A program made the translations under genes and the position numbers. DNA of 64,000 nucleotides, taken from Bryobacterales bacterium (lineage in GTDB: Bacteria; Acidobacteriota; Terriglobia; Bryobacterales; Bryobacteraceae). The notes under the pieces were generated by a model, which did not search any database, was not told the origin of the DNA, and worked only from the letters and a program-made list of their open reading frames with translations. Position 1 is the first letter of the stretch; every line of letters begins with the position of its first letter. Of this stretch, positions 49,513 through 61,380 are shown in pieces. The stretch spans positions 1-64,000 of the forward strand of contig JADLCT010000009.1 in the NCBI GenBank assembly GCA_020847045.1, written 5' to 3'.

Positions 49513-49779
49513 TCGCGCCTGCCGCTCCCGCTGGATCTCGGCCATCGCCTCCACGGTCAACTCCTTGGCGCCCTCGATCAACTGCGTGATGATGCGCACG
49601 TCCATCGCCGGTTTGCCCGCCTGCCGCCCGCTTTGGCAATACACGCCGTGCTGGCCCACCAGCACCAGAGCATCGGTCAGCAGATCCATCGTCAACGCCA
49701 GACGCCCGCGCGCCACGCCCATCCGGAACTCATAGCTCTCCAGCTCGTGCTGCCGCTCCTTCAATATGGGATGCTCCAT
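49498..49779 (-). CDS. Hypothetical 93-aa protein
   Basis: 93 aa, not recognised. Predicted all-helical and hydrophilic, with the conserved-looking stretch RIITQLIEGAKELTVEAMAEIQRER. It starts 4 bp behind the stop of the esterase gene and should be cotranscribed with it. Its 3' end overlaps the tail of the MBL-fold gene by 15 bp on the opposite strand. A small adapter or regulatory protein is possible; there is no support beyond operon position. Confidence 0.55.
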   Translation of the reverse strand: MEHPILKERQHELESYEFRMGVARGRLALTMDLLTDALVLVGQHGVYCQSGRQAGKPAMDVRIITQLIEGAKELTVEAMAEIQRERQARSESA

Positions 49780-49783
49780 GGCG

Positions 49784-50668
49784 TTACGGCATCACCCCGC
49801 GCTGCTGCAAGAACGCGAAAATCTGTTCCTGCAGCTCCTTCATCTTTTCCATGGGAAAGCCGTGCCTGCCGCCCTGCACCGTGATCAGTTCGGCGTCGTT
49901 GCCCATGTCGCGCAGCGCCTTGGTGATCTTCGTACCGTGTTCGTAGGGCACCGTCGGATCCTGGTCGCCGTGAATCGTCAGCACCGGCGGCAATCCGCGC
50001 CGCACGTACGTCTTCGGCGACACGCGGTCGGCCAGCGCGAACCGCCCGTCCTGCTCCGGCACCCACGCCACGGCATACGGCCGCATGTTCGGCCCTTGCA
50101 ACTGGTCGCCCACGTCGGTGATCCCGTAAAAGTTGATCACCGCCGCCACCTTGGCCGGCTTGCCCAGCTTCGCCTTCTTCGGCGTCATGCCCACCATCAG
50201 GGCCAGGTGGCCTCCCGCCGAGCCGCCCGTCACGACGATCTTCTTCTTGTCCACGTTCAGACGCTTCGCGTTCTTCTGAAACCACTGTGCCGCCCCCAGC
50301 ACGTCCTGCACCGCCGCCGGAGCCGTGGCCGCGCGCGCCAGGCGGTATTCCACGTTGGCCACCACGAAACCCTTCTCGACGTACGGCAATACGAAGCGAG
50401 GCGCCACGGACTCCTTCGTGCCGCCCGTCCAGCCCCCGCCGTGAATCACCAGCACGCCTGGATGCCTCGGCTGGCCCTTCGCGCTCCATCCGGCGGGCTT
50501 GAACACGTCTATTTTCGTTTCCGGATATTCGGCATAGGAGACGTTGGCCTCCACGGTCACGCCGGGCGGCAGCGCCGGCGGCTGCGGCTGCTGTTGCGGC
50601 TGGGCCGCCAGCATCCCCACGTGCAACAAACCCGCGTTCAACAAAATTGCGGCCAAGGCTGTGCGCAT
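49784..50668 (-). CDS. Exported alpha/beta hydrolase (carboxylesterase-like)
   Basis: 294 aa. Signal peptide MRTALAAILLNAGLLHVGMLA-AQ. The HGGGW oxyanion motif (VLVIHGGGWTGG), the nucleophile elbow GGSAGGHLAL, the acid in TIHGDQDPTVPY and the final GGRHGFP give a complete catalytic set of the hormone-sensitive lipase/acetyl esterase branch (BD-FAE-like). Likely a periplasmic esterase removing acyl groups from sugars or drugs; the neighbouring CBM9-like protein on the divergent strand supports a polysaccharide link. Its ATG is only 13 bp from the divergent start of that gene. Confidence 0.85.
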   Translation of the reverse strand: MRTALAAILLNAGLLHVGMLAAQPQQQPQPPALPPGVTVEANVSYAEYPETKIDVFKPAGWSAKGQPRHPGVLVIHGGGWTGGTKESVAPRFVLPYVEKGFVVANVEYRLARAATAPAAVQDVLGAAQWFQKNAKRLNVDKKKIVVTGGSAGGHLALMVGMTPKKAKLGKPAKVAAVINFYGITDVGDQLQGPNMRPYAVAWVPEQDGRFALADRVSPKTYVRRGLPPVLTIHGDQDPTVPYEHGTKITKALRDMGNDAELITVQGGRHGFPMEKMKELQEQIFAFLQQRGVMP

Positions 50669-50681
50669 AATGAGAGCATAC
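50669..50681. promoter_or_regulatory. 13-bp divergent start-codon gap with crossed promoters
   Basis: The esterase ATG (minus, 50668) and the CBM9-like ATG (plus, 50682) are 13 bp apart. Hexamers CATAAT (50666-50671, plus) and TATGCT (50675-50680, minus) both overlap this gap, so each promoter's -35 region would lie inside the other gene. Confidence 0.4.
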
Positions 50682-51407
50682 ATGACACGCCCCGCCCTGC
50701 TCGCCGCCGCGCTTCTGGCGCCCGCCCTCGCCCTCGCCGATGAGCCGCTGAAGATTCCCCGCGCCCGGCGCGACTTCGCCATCACAGCCAACCCCGGCGC
50801 GGCGCCCTGGAAAAAGGCCGTCGCCGTCCACGCCTCCATCGACCCCATGGGCAAGGATCAGGGCGGCAACGCCTACGACTTCCGCCTGCTGTGGACGCCC
50901 GCCTATCTCTACGTCCACTTCACCTGCCCCTACGACTCGCTCACCCTCAAGCCAAACCCCGATACGAAAAATGAAACCTACGCGCTCTGGGACTGGGACG
51001 TCGCCGAGCTTTTCATCGGCGCAGACTTTAACGCCATTCACCGCTACCGCGAATACCAGGTCTCGCCACAGGGCGAGTGGGTGGATCTCGATATCGACCG
51101 CAAAGCCATGAATGGCGCCAGCGCCGTGAAATGGAATTCCGGCTTCGAGGTGGCCGCGCAAATCGACACGGCCAAGAAGGTCTGGTATGGCGCCATGAAG
51201 ATTCCCGCCTCTTCCATCCTGAACGGCGTTCCCGGCGCGCCCGAGCGCAATGAGCCCGGTCTGAAGTTCCGGCTGAACGTCTTCCGCCTGGCCGGCAAAG
51301 AACCCGTGAAGGGCGTTGGCCCCTCGCGCAGCATCGTCTGGAAACGCATCGGCAATCCCAGCCACCACACGCCCGAGGTCTTCGGCGAAGCCGTTCTGCT
51401 CAAATAG
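50682..51407 (+). CDS. Exported CBM9-like carbohydrate-binding protein
   Basis: 241 aa with signal peptide MTRPALLAAALLAPALALA. The mature domain is a family 9-like carbohydrate-binding beta-sandwich: ITANPGAAPWKKAVAVHASI, FRLLWTPAYLYVHFTCPYDSL, ALWDWDVAELFIGADFNAIHRYREYQVSPQGEWVDLDIDRK and a later WYGAMKIPASSI. Such single-domain proteins are common in Solibacter and Planctomycetes and probably bind glycans. It is divergent from the esterase and is followed after 5 bp by the phosphohexomutase pair, perhaps as part of one operon. Confidence 0.8.
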   Translation: MTRPALLAAALLAPALALADEPLKIPRARRDFAITANPGAAPWKKAVAVHASIDPMGKDQGGNAYDFRLLWTPAYLYVHFTCPYDSLTLKPNPDTKNETYALWDWDVAELFIGADFNAIHRYREYQVSPQGEWVDLDIDRKAMNGASAVKWNSGFEVAAQIDTAKKVWYGAMKIPASSILNGVPGAPERNEPGLKFRLNVFRLAGKEPVKGVGPSRSIVWKRIGNPSHHTPEVFGEAVLLK

Positions 51408-51412
51408 ATCCT

Positions 51413-52804
51413 ATGAGCACGCGCGCCCTGCGCATCTCCCACGTCGGACTTCGCGGCGTCGTCGGCAATGGCCTCACCGCCACCCATGTCCTCGACTTCG
51501 CCTCCGCCTTCGGCACCTTCCTCGATCTGCCCGCCTCGCGCGCTCCGGTCGTGGTGGGCCGCGACCCGCGCCTGTCCGGACTGATGCTGCGCGAAGGCGT
51601 CATCAGCGCGCTGCTGGCCACCGGACATAACGTCGTGGACCTCGGCCTGGTCTCCACGCCCGTCATCCAGCACGCCATCACGCGGCTCGGTGCGCCCGGA
51701 GGCATCTCCATCGGCGCCTCCCACAACGACGCCCACTGGAACGCCCTCAAATTCTTCGGACGCGAAGCCGCCTACCTCTCCACCACGCAAGCCACCGAAC
51801 TGCTCGACATCTACCACCTGCGTAACTTCCGCTTCGTCCCCTATGGCCGGCTCGGCGCATTGTCCACCGACGACACCTCGACCGCCGCCTACCTCTCCTC
51901 GCTCGCCGGCGCCTTCGACTTCGAACGGTTGCGCCGCTTCCGCGTCGTTGTCGACTGCTGCAACGGCACCAGCTCGCTCCTGCTGCAACGGATGAACGAG
52001 GAGTACGGCTTCTCCTTCATCCTCATTAACGCCGCCACCGATGGAGGCCAGTTCGCCCACTCGCCCGCCACGAACGCGCGCACGGTCGCCCTCCAACTGG
52101 CGCCTCTCATGCAACCCCTCAACGCCCAGGCCGGCTTCCTCTTCGACGTCGATTCGGACCGCGTCGCCCTGGCCACCGACCGCGGCGGCCCCGTCAGCGA
52201 AGAACTTGTCTTTCCCCTCATCGCCGATCATGTGCTGCCCAAATCCGAAGGCCGCACCGTCATCACGAACCTCTCCACCACGGCCCTCATCGACGAGGTC
52301 GTGGCGCGCCACAACGGCCGCCTGCTCCGCGCCCCCGTCGGCCGCCAGGCCGCCATCGACGCCCTCTCCGCCTTCCGCCCCGGACAGGTGGCCCTGGCCG
52401 GCGAAGGCACCGGAGCCATCATGTTCTCCCGCTTTCCCTATATATATGACGGCATCGTCAGCATGCTCACCATACTCGAGATGCTCGCCGAACGCGGACA
52501 GCCGCTGTCGGACATCCTCGCCTCCTACCCACGGTTCAGCATGCTGAAAGGCGAGGTGCCGCTGGCCACCACCCGCATCCCGGCCCTGCTCATGAGCCTG
52601 CAGGAGCAGTTCTCCGGCGGCATCGCCGACACCTCCGACGGCCTCCGCATAGACTGGCCACACTCGGAAACGGCGCCGCAGCGCTGGTTCCACGTCCGCG
52701 TCGCCCAAACCGAACCCATCGTCCGCGTCATCTGCGAACAGCGCGGCGCGCCGCCCTACGCTCTGCACGACGCGCTCATGGATCACGTCAGGAGCTTCTC
52801 ATGA
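51413..52804 (+). CDS. Phosphohexomutase family protein, divergent copy
   Basis: 463 aa. Alpha-D-phosphohexomutase fold, but with altered active site: the phosphoserine loop reads GASHND (S103) rather than TASHNP, the metal loop is DVDSDR rather than DGDGDR/DPDGDR, the sugar-binding loop is GEGTGAIMF and the phosphate-binding end VAQTEP. The Ser, the three Asp and the Arg are kept, so catalysis is not excluded. It precedes the complete GlmM-like gene with an ATGA overlap; such tandem pairs occur in Acidobacteria and Planctomycetes. A distinct substrate or a regulatory partner are both possible. Confidence 0.8.
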   Translation: MSTRALRISHVGLRGVVGNGLTATHVLDFASAFGTFLDLPASRAPVVVGRDPRLSGLMLREGVISALLATGHNVVDLGLVSTPVIQHAITRLGAPGGISIGASHNDAHWNALKFFGREAAYLSTTQATELLDIYHLRNFRFVPYGRLGALSTDDTSTAAYLSSLAGAFDFERLRRFRVVVDCCNGTSSLLLQRMNEEYGFSFILINAATDGGQFAHSPATNARTVALQLAPLMQPLNAQAGFLFDVDSDRVALATDRGGPVSEELVFPLIADHVLPKSEGRTVITNLSTTALIDEVVARHNGRLLRAPVGRQAAIDALSAFRPGQVALAGEGTGAIMFSRFPYIYDGIVSMLTILEMLAERGQPLSDILASYPRFSMLKGEVPLATTRIPALLMSLQEQFSGGIADTSDGLRIDWPHSETAPQRWFHVRVAQTEPIVRVICEQRGAPPYALHDALMDHVRSFS

Positions 52805-54159
52805 GCGTCCGCGAACACAAACTCAAGGTGGGCGTCTCGGGCGTCCGCGGCGTGGTCGGCGAATTTTTCACGCCCGCGCTTACCGCCGCCCTCGCGCAAG
52901 CCTTCGGCACTTACGTCGGCCGCGGCCGCGTCGTCGTTGGCCGCGATACGCGCCCCTCCGGCGAAATGATCCTCCACTCGGTCCGTTGTGGACTGCTCGC
53001 GGCCGGCTGCGAAGTGATCGACACCGGCATTCTGCCCACCCCCACCATTCAGGTCTACATCGCCGCCACCAAGGCCAACGGCGGCATCGCCATCACCGCC
53101 TCGCACAATCCGCCCGAATACAACGCCCTCAAGTTCTTCAACGGCCAGGGACTGTTCTGCAACACCTACGAACGCGGCGAACTCATCGACCTCTGGCACC
53201 AAAGCGACTTCCACCACGCGCACAACGCCGACATGCGCCGCGTGGTCACCGAGCTGAACGTCCCCAAGCGCATCCATTTTGAACGCGTGCTTTCACACGT
53301 CGACGTGGAGCGCATCCGCCGCCGCCGCTTCCGCGTCGCCCTGGACGCCGTCAACGGCGCGGGCTCCCTGCTGTCGGTCGAGTTCCTCCGCGATCACTTG
53401 AACTGCGAACTCCACGCCATCGCTGTCGATCCCGCCAAGCCCTTCCCGCGCGTCGCCGAGCCGCGCCCGGACACGCTCGGCGATCTCCAGGCCCTCGTCC
53501 GCCAAACCGGCGCCGAGATCGGCTTCGCCCAGGATCCCGATGGCGACCGGCTCGCCGTCTGCGACGAAACCGGACATGTGCTCGACAACGACGACGTGCT
53601 CGGACTGGCCATCGACGCCTGCCTCGCCCGCCTCCCCGGCGACGTCGTCGTCAACCTCACCACCTCGTCCGTGATCGACGACATCGCCGCCCGCCACAAC
53701 CGCCGCGTCTTCCGCACCCCGGTCGGCGAGGCCAACGTCGTCGAGCGCATGCAAAGCGTCCAGGCCGTCATCGGCGGTGAAGGCTCCAACGGCGGCATCA
53801 TCTTCCCCGCCGTGCAATATTGCCGCGATTCCTACAATGGCATGGCGTTTCTGCTGGACCTCATGGCCGCCACCGGCAAAACCGTCACGCAATTGGCCGC
53901 GCGGCTGCCCCGTTACACCCGCCGCCTCGGCAGCGTCGCCTACCAGCACGGCCGCCTCGCCGCCCTCATGCAGTCCGTGGAGGAGGCCTTCACAGCTCCC
54001 GCCGTAGACCGCACCGACGGCTTGAAGCTCATCTGGCCCGGCCGTTGGATCCACGTCCGCAGCTCGAACACGGAGCCCATTCTCCGCTTCGCCGTGGAGT
54101 CCACAACGGAACAGGAAGCCGATGAAATGTTTCAGCGTGTTAAGGCGCTGGCGTTGTGA
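52801..54159 (+). CDS. Phosphoglucosamine/phosphomannomutase, GlmM-like
   Basis: 452 aa with the full phosphohexomutase set: VGVSGVRGVVG, VVVGRDTRPSGEM, AITASHNPPEYNALKFF with phosphoserine S101, DPDGDRLAVCDE metal loop, GGEGSNGGIIFP sugar loop and RSSNTEPILRF phosphate loop. It interconverts 1- and 6-phosphorylated hexoses (glucosamine or mannose). Starts at an ATG overlapping the stop of the divergent copy. Converges with the FtsB-like gene. Confidence 0.88.
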   Translation: MSVREHKLKVGVSGVRGVVGEFFTPALTAALAQAFGTYVGRGRVVVGRDTRPSGEMILHSVRCGLLAAGCEVIDTGILPTPTIQVYIAATKANGGIAITASHNPPEYNALKFFNGQGLFCNTYERGELIDLWHQSDFHHAHNADMRRVVTELNVPKRIHFERVLSHVDVERIRRRRFRVALDAVNGAGSLLSVEFLRDHLNCELHAIAVDPAKPFPRVAEPRPDTLGDLQALVRQTGAEIGFAQDPDGDRLAVCDETGHVLDNDDVLGLAIDACLARLPGDVVVNLTTSSVIDDIAARHNRRVFRTPVGEANVVERMQSVQAVIGGEGSNGGIIFPAVQYCRDSYNGMAFLLDLMAATGKTVTQLAARLPRYTRRLGSVAYQHGRLAALMQSVEEAFTAPAVDRTDGLKLIWPGRWIHVRSSNTEPILRFAVESTTEQEADEMFQRVKALAL

Positions 54160-54177
54160 ACGCGCCGCTGCCCTGGC

Positions 54178-54507
54178 TTAGCGCGCCGCGCCGTCTTCCG
54201 GCGTCGCCACCGGTTTGCCCGAGTCACCGTCAGTGTGAAATACCTCTTCGCCGTCAGACAGAAACCCCAGCGACTCGCGCACCGCGCGCTTCTGCACATC
54301 CGGATTGCTCTTCAACCCCTCGTTGGCCTTGCGCAACTCCTGGTTGCCCAGCTCCAGCACCCGGTTCTGCTCTTCCAGCTCCCGTAGCTGCTTCCGCTTG
54401 GCAAGCAGTGCCGGAATTCCGTTATCCCCCGCCAATTGCACCACCGCGAACCCGCACATCAATGCAATTGCTACGACATACCCCGCGCGCCGTAAGTGTT
54501 CGATCAT
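54178..54507 (-). CDS. FtsB/DivIC-like septum formation initiator
   Basis: 109 aa: a membrane helix at about 9-27 (YVVAIALMCGFAVVQLA), then a Leu-zipper-like coiled coil (LLAKRKQLRELEEQNRVLELGNQELRKANEGL) and the conserved NPDVQKRAVRESLGFLSDGEEVFH, the DivIC signature. It works in the divisome with FtsL/FtsQ. A 15-codon upstream ORF (54551-54504) ends in a TGA overlapping the ATG. The gene is divergent from cutA. Confidence 0.85.
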   Translation of the reverse strand: MIEHLRRAGYVVAIALMCGFAVVQLAGDNGIPALLAKRKQLRELEEQNRVLELGNQELRKANEGLKSNPDVQKRAVRESLGFLSDGEEVFHTDGDSGKPVATPEDGAAR

Positions 54508-54551
54508 CTCTTGCGTTCGTCCCTGCCGGATTCACCTCCGCGTGAACCCAT
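54504..54551 (-). CDS. Possible 15-aa leader ORF before ftsB-like gene
   Basis: ATG at 54551, product MGSRGGESGRDERKR, and a TGA overlapping the ftsB-like ATG as ATGA. A strongly basic peptide this short would be a translation-coupling leader if real. GGAGGTGA lies inside this ORF, which weakens the case. Confidence 0.25.
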   Translation of the reverse strand: MGSRGGESGRDERKR

Positions 54552-54566
54552 GCTGCTTCTTTCGTT

Positions 54567-54572
54567 TATAAT
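54567..54572 (+). promoter_or_regulatory. -10 TATAAT of the cutA promoter
   Basis: A perfect TATAAT 45 bp before the cutA ATG, giving a normal leader. On the other strand the same place reads TATAAA, which could serve the divergent ftsB-like gene. Confidence 0.5.
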
Positions 54573-54617
54573 CGAAAATCGAAAAAAACGCCACAGGAAT
54601 CTTCACCCAAAGTACTC

Positions 54618-54938
54618 ATGACAGATAAGATCGTCGTTCTCACAACCTGCTCCTCCCAGGACGAGGCACGCCGCATCGCCCGCCACCTCCTGGAACTCCG
54701 CCTAGCCGCCTGCGTCCAAATCTCCTCCCCCGTCCAAAGCCTCTACCGCTGGCAGGGCGCCATCGAGGAGTCCACCGAAGTACAGCTCTTCATCAAAACC
54801 GCCCTCCCGTTGTTTGACCGCCTCAGCGGCGAAATCGCCGCCCTGCACTCCTACACAACGCCCGAGATTCTCGCGCTGCCCGCCACGGCCGGCTCCGCCG
54901 CCTACATCGAGTGGATGGACAGCGAACTGCTCCGCTAA
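54618..54938 (+). CDS. cutA: CutA1-family protein
   Basis: 106 aa. VVLTTCSSQDEARRIARHLLELRLAACVQISSPVQSLYRWQGAIEESTEVQLFIKTALPLFDRLSGEIAALHSYTTPEILALP is a nearly complete CutA1 signature, a trimeric PII-like fold once linked to divalent-cation tolerance. The function in most bacteria is unsettled. Stand-alone gene under a good TATAAT promoter. Confidence 0.92.
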   Translation: MTDKIVVLTTCSSQDEARRIARHLLELRLAACVQISSPVQSLYRWQGAIEESTEVQLFIKTALPLFDRLSGEIAALHSYTTPEILALPATAGSAAYIEWMDSELLR

Positions 54939-54974
54939 CCCCGCGGGGCTCTTCTTCCCGCAGGCTCCTTTCAG

Positions 54975-54980
54975 TACAAT
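54975..54980 (+). promoter_or_regulatory. -10 element TACAAT, short-leader promoter of the sulfatase
   Basis: TACAAT ends 5 nt before the GTG at 54986. An ATG at 54982 in another frame ends after four codons. Confidence 0.5.
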
Positions 54981-54985
54981 AATGG

Positions 54986-56518
54986 GTGTTCCCTAGACGC
55001 CGCTTCCTCCAACTCCCCGCCGCCGCGCTTGCCCAAAAAGCCCTCGCCCAGACGGCTCCCGCCCAAAGCACCTCCCGCCCCAACGTCGTCATCATCTATG
55101 CCGACGATGCCGGCTATGGCGACCTCGGCTGCTACGGCGCCACGAAGGTGAAAACGCCGAACCTCGACCGTCTCGCCCGCCAGGGCATCCGCTTCACCGA
55201 CGCCCACTCCTCGGCCGCCACCTGCACCCCCTCGCGCTACTCCCTGCTCACGGGCGATTACGCCTTCCGCCGCCGCGACGCCGTCATTCTCCCCGGCGAC
55301 GCCCGCGCCCTCATCGAGCCCGGCCACTTCACCCTGGCCACGCTGTTTCAACAGGCCGGCTATGAAACCGGCGCCATCGGCAAGTGGCACCTCGGCCTTG
55401 GCCACGGCAACCTGGACTGGAACCATGCCATCTCGCCCGGCCCCAACGACATCGGTTTCAATTACAGCTTCCTGATTCCGGCCACCGGTGACCGCGTTCC
55501 CTGCGTCTACGTCGAAAACGGCCGCGTCGTGGGACTCGACCCCGCCGACCCCATCCGCGTGGACTACGCCAAACCCACGGGACCCGAGCCCACCGGCCGC
55601 GCCAACCCCGAGTTACTCAAACTCCACCCCAGCCACGGCCACGACATGTCCATCGTCAACGGCGTCTCCCGCATCGGATATATGTCGGGCGGTAAGTCGG
55701 CCCTCTGGGTGGATGAGGACATGGCCGATACAATTACTAAGAAGGCTACCGGTTTCATTGGCCGGAACGCCGCCAAGCCGTTTTTTCTTTACTTCGCCAC
55801 TCACGACATACACGTCCCCAGACTTCCGCACAAGCGCTTCCTGGGCTCCACGCAATGCGGCGTGCGCTGCGACGCCATGGCCGAGTTGGACTGGTCCGTG
55901 GGCCAGATCCTCGACGCGCTCGCCCGCCACAAGCTCGACCGCGACACCATCGTCATTTTCACCAGTGATAACGGGCCCGTTGTCGATGACGGCTACCGTG
56001 ATGGCGCCGTCGAACACCTGAACGGGCACACGCCCCACGGCGGCCTGCGCGGCGGTAAGTATAGCGCCTATGAGGCCGGCACGCGTATCCCCTTCCTCGC
56101 CCGATGGCCCGGACGCATCCGGCCCGGCTCCACCTCGAACGCCCTCATCAGCCAGATCGACTTACTCGGCACCTTTGCCGCCATTCTGGGCGTGGAGTTA
56201 CCCCGCGACGCCGCCCTGGATAGCTTCAACTTATTGCCCGCCTTGACTGGCCGCTCCCCGCACGGACGCGGCTATCTTGTGCAGCAGGCGCGCGGACTTA
56301 CCATTCGCAAAGGCAACTGGAAACTGGTCCCGCCCGGCGCCGAAACCCGCCGCGCCGCCGGACTGCCCACTCTCGCCGCCGACAATCCGCTGGAGCTGTA
56401 TCAACTCTCCCGCGACCGCGCCGAAACCACCAACGTAGCCGCCGCCCATCCCGCGGTTGCCGCCGAATTGACAGCCCTGCTGGCCAAAATCCAGCACGAC
56501 GGCCGCACACGCCCGTAA
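54986..56518 (+). CDS. Sulfatase (arylsulfatase-like), exported
   Basis: 510 aa with a GTG start and a Tat leader (PRRRFLQLPAAALAQKALAQTA). Metal-binding D40-D41 in VVIIYADDAGYGDLGCYG; the formylglycine motif is C80-T-P-S-R (SSAATCTPSRYSLLTG), so a Cys-type sulfatase needing formylglycine-generating enzyme. GAIGKWHLG and FTSDNGP are further signature blocks. It removes sulfate esters in the periplasm or outside. No FGE gene lies in the window. The sensor kinase follows after 176 bp. Confidence 0.92.
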   Translation: MFPRRRFLQLPAAALAQKALAQTAPAQSTSRPNVVIIYADDAGYGDLGCYGATKVKTPNLDRLARQGIRFTDAHSSAATCTPSRYSLLTGDYAFRRRDAVILPGDARALIEPGHFTLATLFQQAGYETGAIGKWHLGLGHGNLDWNHAISPGPNDIGFNYSFLIPATGDRVPCVYVENGRVVGLDPADPIRVDYAKPTGPEPTGRANPELLKLHPSHGHDMSIVNGVSRIGYMSGGKSALWVDEDMADTITKKATGFIGRNAAKPFFLYFATHDIHVPRLPHKRFLGSTQCGVRCDAMAELDWSVGQILDALARHKLDRDTIVIFTSDNGPVVDDGYRDGAVEHLNGHTPHGGLRGGKYSAYEAGTRIPFLARWPGRIRPGSTSNALISQIDLLGTFAAILGVELPRDAALDSFNLLPALTGRSPHGRGYLVQQARGLTIRKGNWKLVPPGAETRRAAGLPTLAADNPLELYQLSRDRAETTNVAAAHPAVAAELTALLAKIQHDGRTRP

Positions 56519-56694
56519 CCACGGCCCCGTCTGTGGCACAATCGCACCAGGATGGCCTGCGTTCCATCCTGCCTGGCTCCGGGCGCCGCCCCGCTCCAAA
56601 ATAAACTCTAATTCCGGTACCCCATGAATCTGTGTACCGTTTTGGCCGATAAGCGTTTCAGGAGAGTGCGCAGATTCCGTCGCAGCGCCACACA

Positions 56695-60222
<3,528 letters not shown>

Positions 60223-60263
60223 GTCCGCGCCGCCACCCCGCCGCCCGCCCACTCCGGGTTCGA

Positions 60264-60269
60264 TACAAT
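60264..60269 (+). promoter_or_regulatory. -10 element TACAAT, short-leader promoter
   Basis: GATACAAT ends 7 nt before the ATG of the cyclase-family gene at 60277; no ribosome site lies in the gap. Confidence 0.5.
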
Positions 60270-60276
60270 CCCACCC

Positions 60277-61284
60277 ATGCGATTGCTCCCGCTTCTGCTT
60301 CTGCTCGCCCTGCCGGCCGCTCCACAGTCCTCGCCCCTCCGCGGCTGGACGCCGGGCAAAGGCTTCGGCTGGGTCTGGGGCCCGGCCGACGAAACCGGCG
60401 CCCTCAACGCCGTCGCCCAACCCGCCTACGTCCTGGAAACGCTACGCTCCATCCGCACCGGGCGCACCTTCGACCTCGGCGTCGCTATCGACGCCAGCTC
60501 CTACAAGTGGCCCGGCCATTCGCCCACCAGCCTGGTCACATTCCGCAGCCCTGAGCAAATCAAGCGCGACCCCTCCTCCAACCCCTTCGCCCAGCACCCG
60601 CGCGGACTCGCCTGGCACTCCCTGGCCCTCTACCTCTCCGACAACGTGGGCACCCAGATCGACGGCCTCGGCCACATCACCACCGGCGGCGACAACCACT
60701 GGTACAACGGCTTCCGGGAGGCGCAGCACGGCACAAACTCCGGCATCACGCGCGCCTCGGCCGACACCATTCCTCCGGTCATCCTCCGCGGTGTCCTCAT
60801 CGACGTGGCCGGCTGGAAGCAGGTGGACGCGCTGCCGGCCAACTTCGGCATTGGCCCCGCGGAACTGCAGGCCGCACTGGCCCGCCAGAACGTCACCCTC
60901 CAGCCCGGCGACGCCGTCTTCCTGCGGACGGGAACCCTGCGCTACTGGGGCGAAAACGGCTCGGACCACGCCAGGCTCGCCGCCCACGACTCGGCCGGCC
61001 TGACGCTGGCCGGCGCCAAATGGCTGGTGGAACAAAAGGGCGTCGTCTTCATCGGCGGCGACACCAGCGGCGTCGAGGTTGGCTCGGACCCCGCGCTCCC
61101 GGCCAACGTCTCCAACGCCGTTCACGAGTACCTGCTCGTCGAACAGGGCGTCCACATCGGCGAGTTTCATAACCTCGAAGCGCTCGCCGCCCGCAAGGTC
61201 TACCGCTTCGTCTACATCGCCGCCACCAATCGCATCCGCGGCGCCGTCGCGGGTACGGCTCTCCGGCCCATCGCCATCGAGTGA
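60277..61284 (+). CDS. Cyclase family (kynurenine formamidase-like) exported protein
   Basis: 335 aa with signal peptide MRLLPLLLLLALPAAPQ. The cyclase/formamidase metal motif appears as LYLSDNVGTQIDGLGHIT (GTxxDxxxH), with later GVLIDVAGWK, LQPGDAVFLRTG and GLTLAGAKWLVEQKGVVFIGGDTSGVE. The family hydrolyses N-formylkynurenine-like amides or cyclises polyketide-type chains. The substrate is unknown; periplasmic location follows from the signal peptide. Converges with the TonB receptor. Confidence 0.85.
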   Translation: MRLLPLLLLLALPAAPQSSPLRGWTPGKGFGWVWGPADETGALNAVAQPAYVLETLRSIRTGRTFDLGVAIDASSYKWPGHSPTSLVTFRSPEQIKRDPSSNPFAQHPRGLAWHSLALYLSDNVGTQIDGLGHITTGGDNHWYNGFREAQHGTNSGITRASADTIPPVILRGVLIDVAGWKQVDALPANFGIGPAELQAALARQNVTLQPGDAVFLRTGTLRYWGENGSDHARLAAHDSAGLTLAGAKWLVEQKGVVFIGGDTSGVEVGSDPALPANVSNAVHEYLLVEQGVHIGEFHNLEALAARKVYRFVYIAATNRIRGAVAGTALRPIAIE

Positions 61285-61319
61285 GCGGGCCGGCGCGGAC
61301 CGCCACGGCTTCCGCGATG

Positions 61320-61352
61320 AAAAAAGGCCCGCCCGGGGTCACCGGGCAGGCC
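61320..61352 (-). terminator. Intrinsic terminator of the second TonB receptor
   Basis: On the minus strand GGCCTGCCCGG, a 5-nt loop, CCGGGCGGGCC and six T: an 11-bp stem with one mismatch, 28 bp behind the receptor stop. Confidence 0.85.
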
Positions 61353-61380
61353 TGATCAGGCGCGAATGCTCCGCCGGGCT

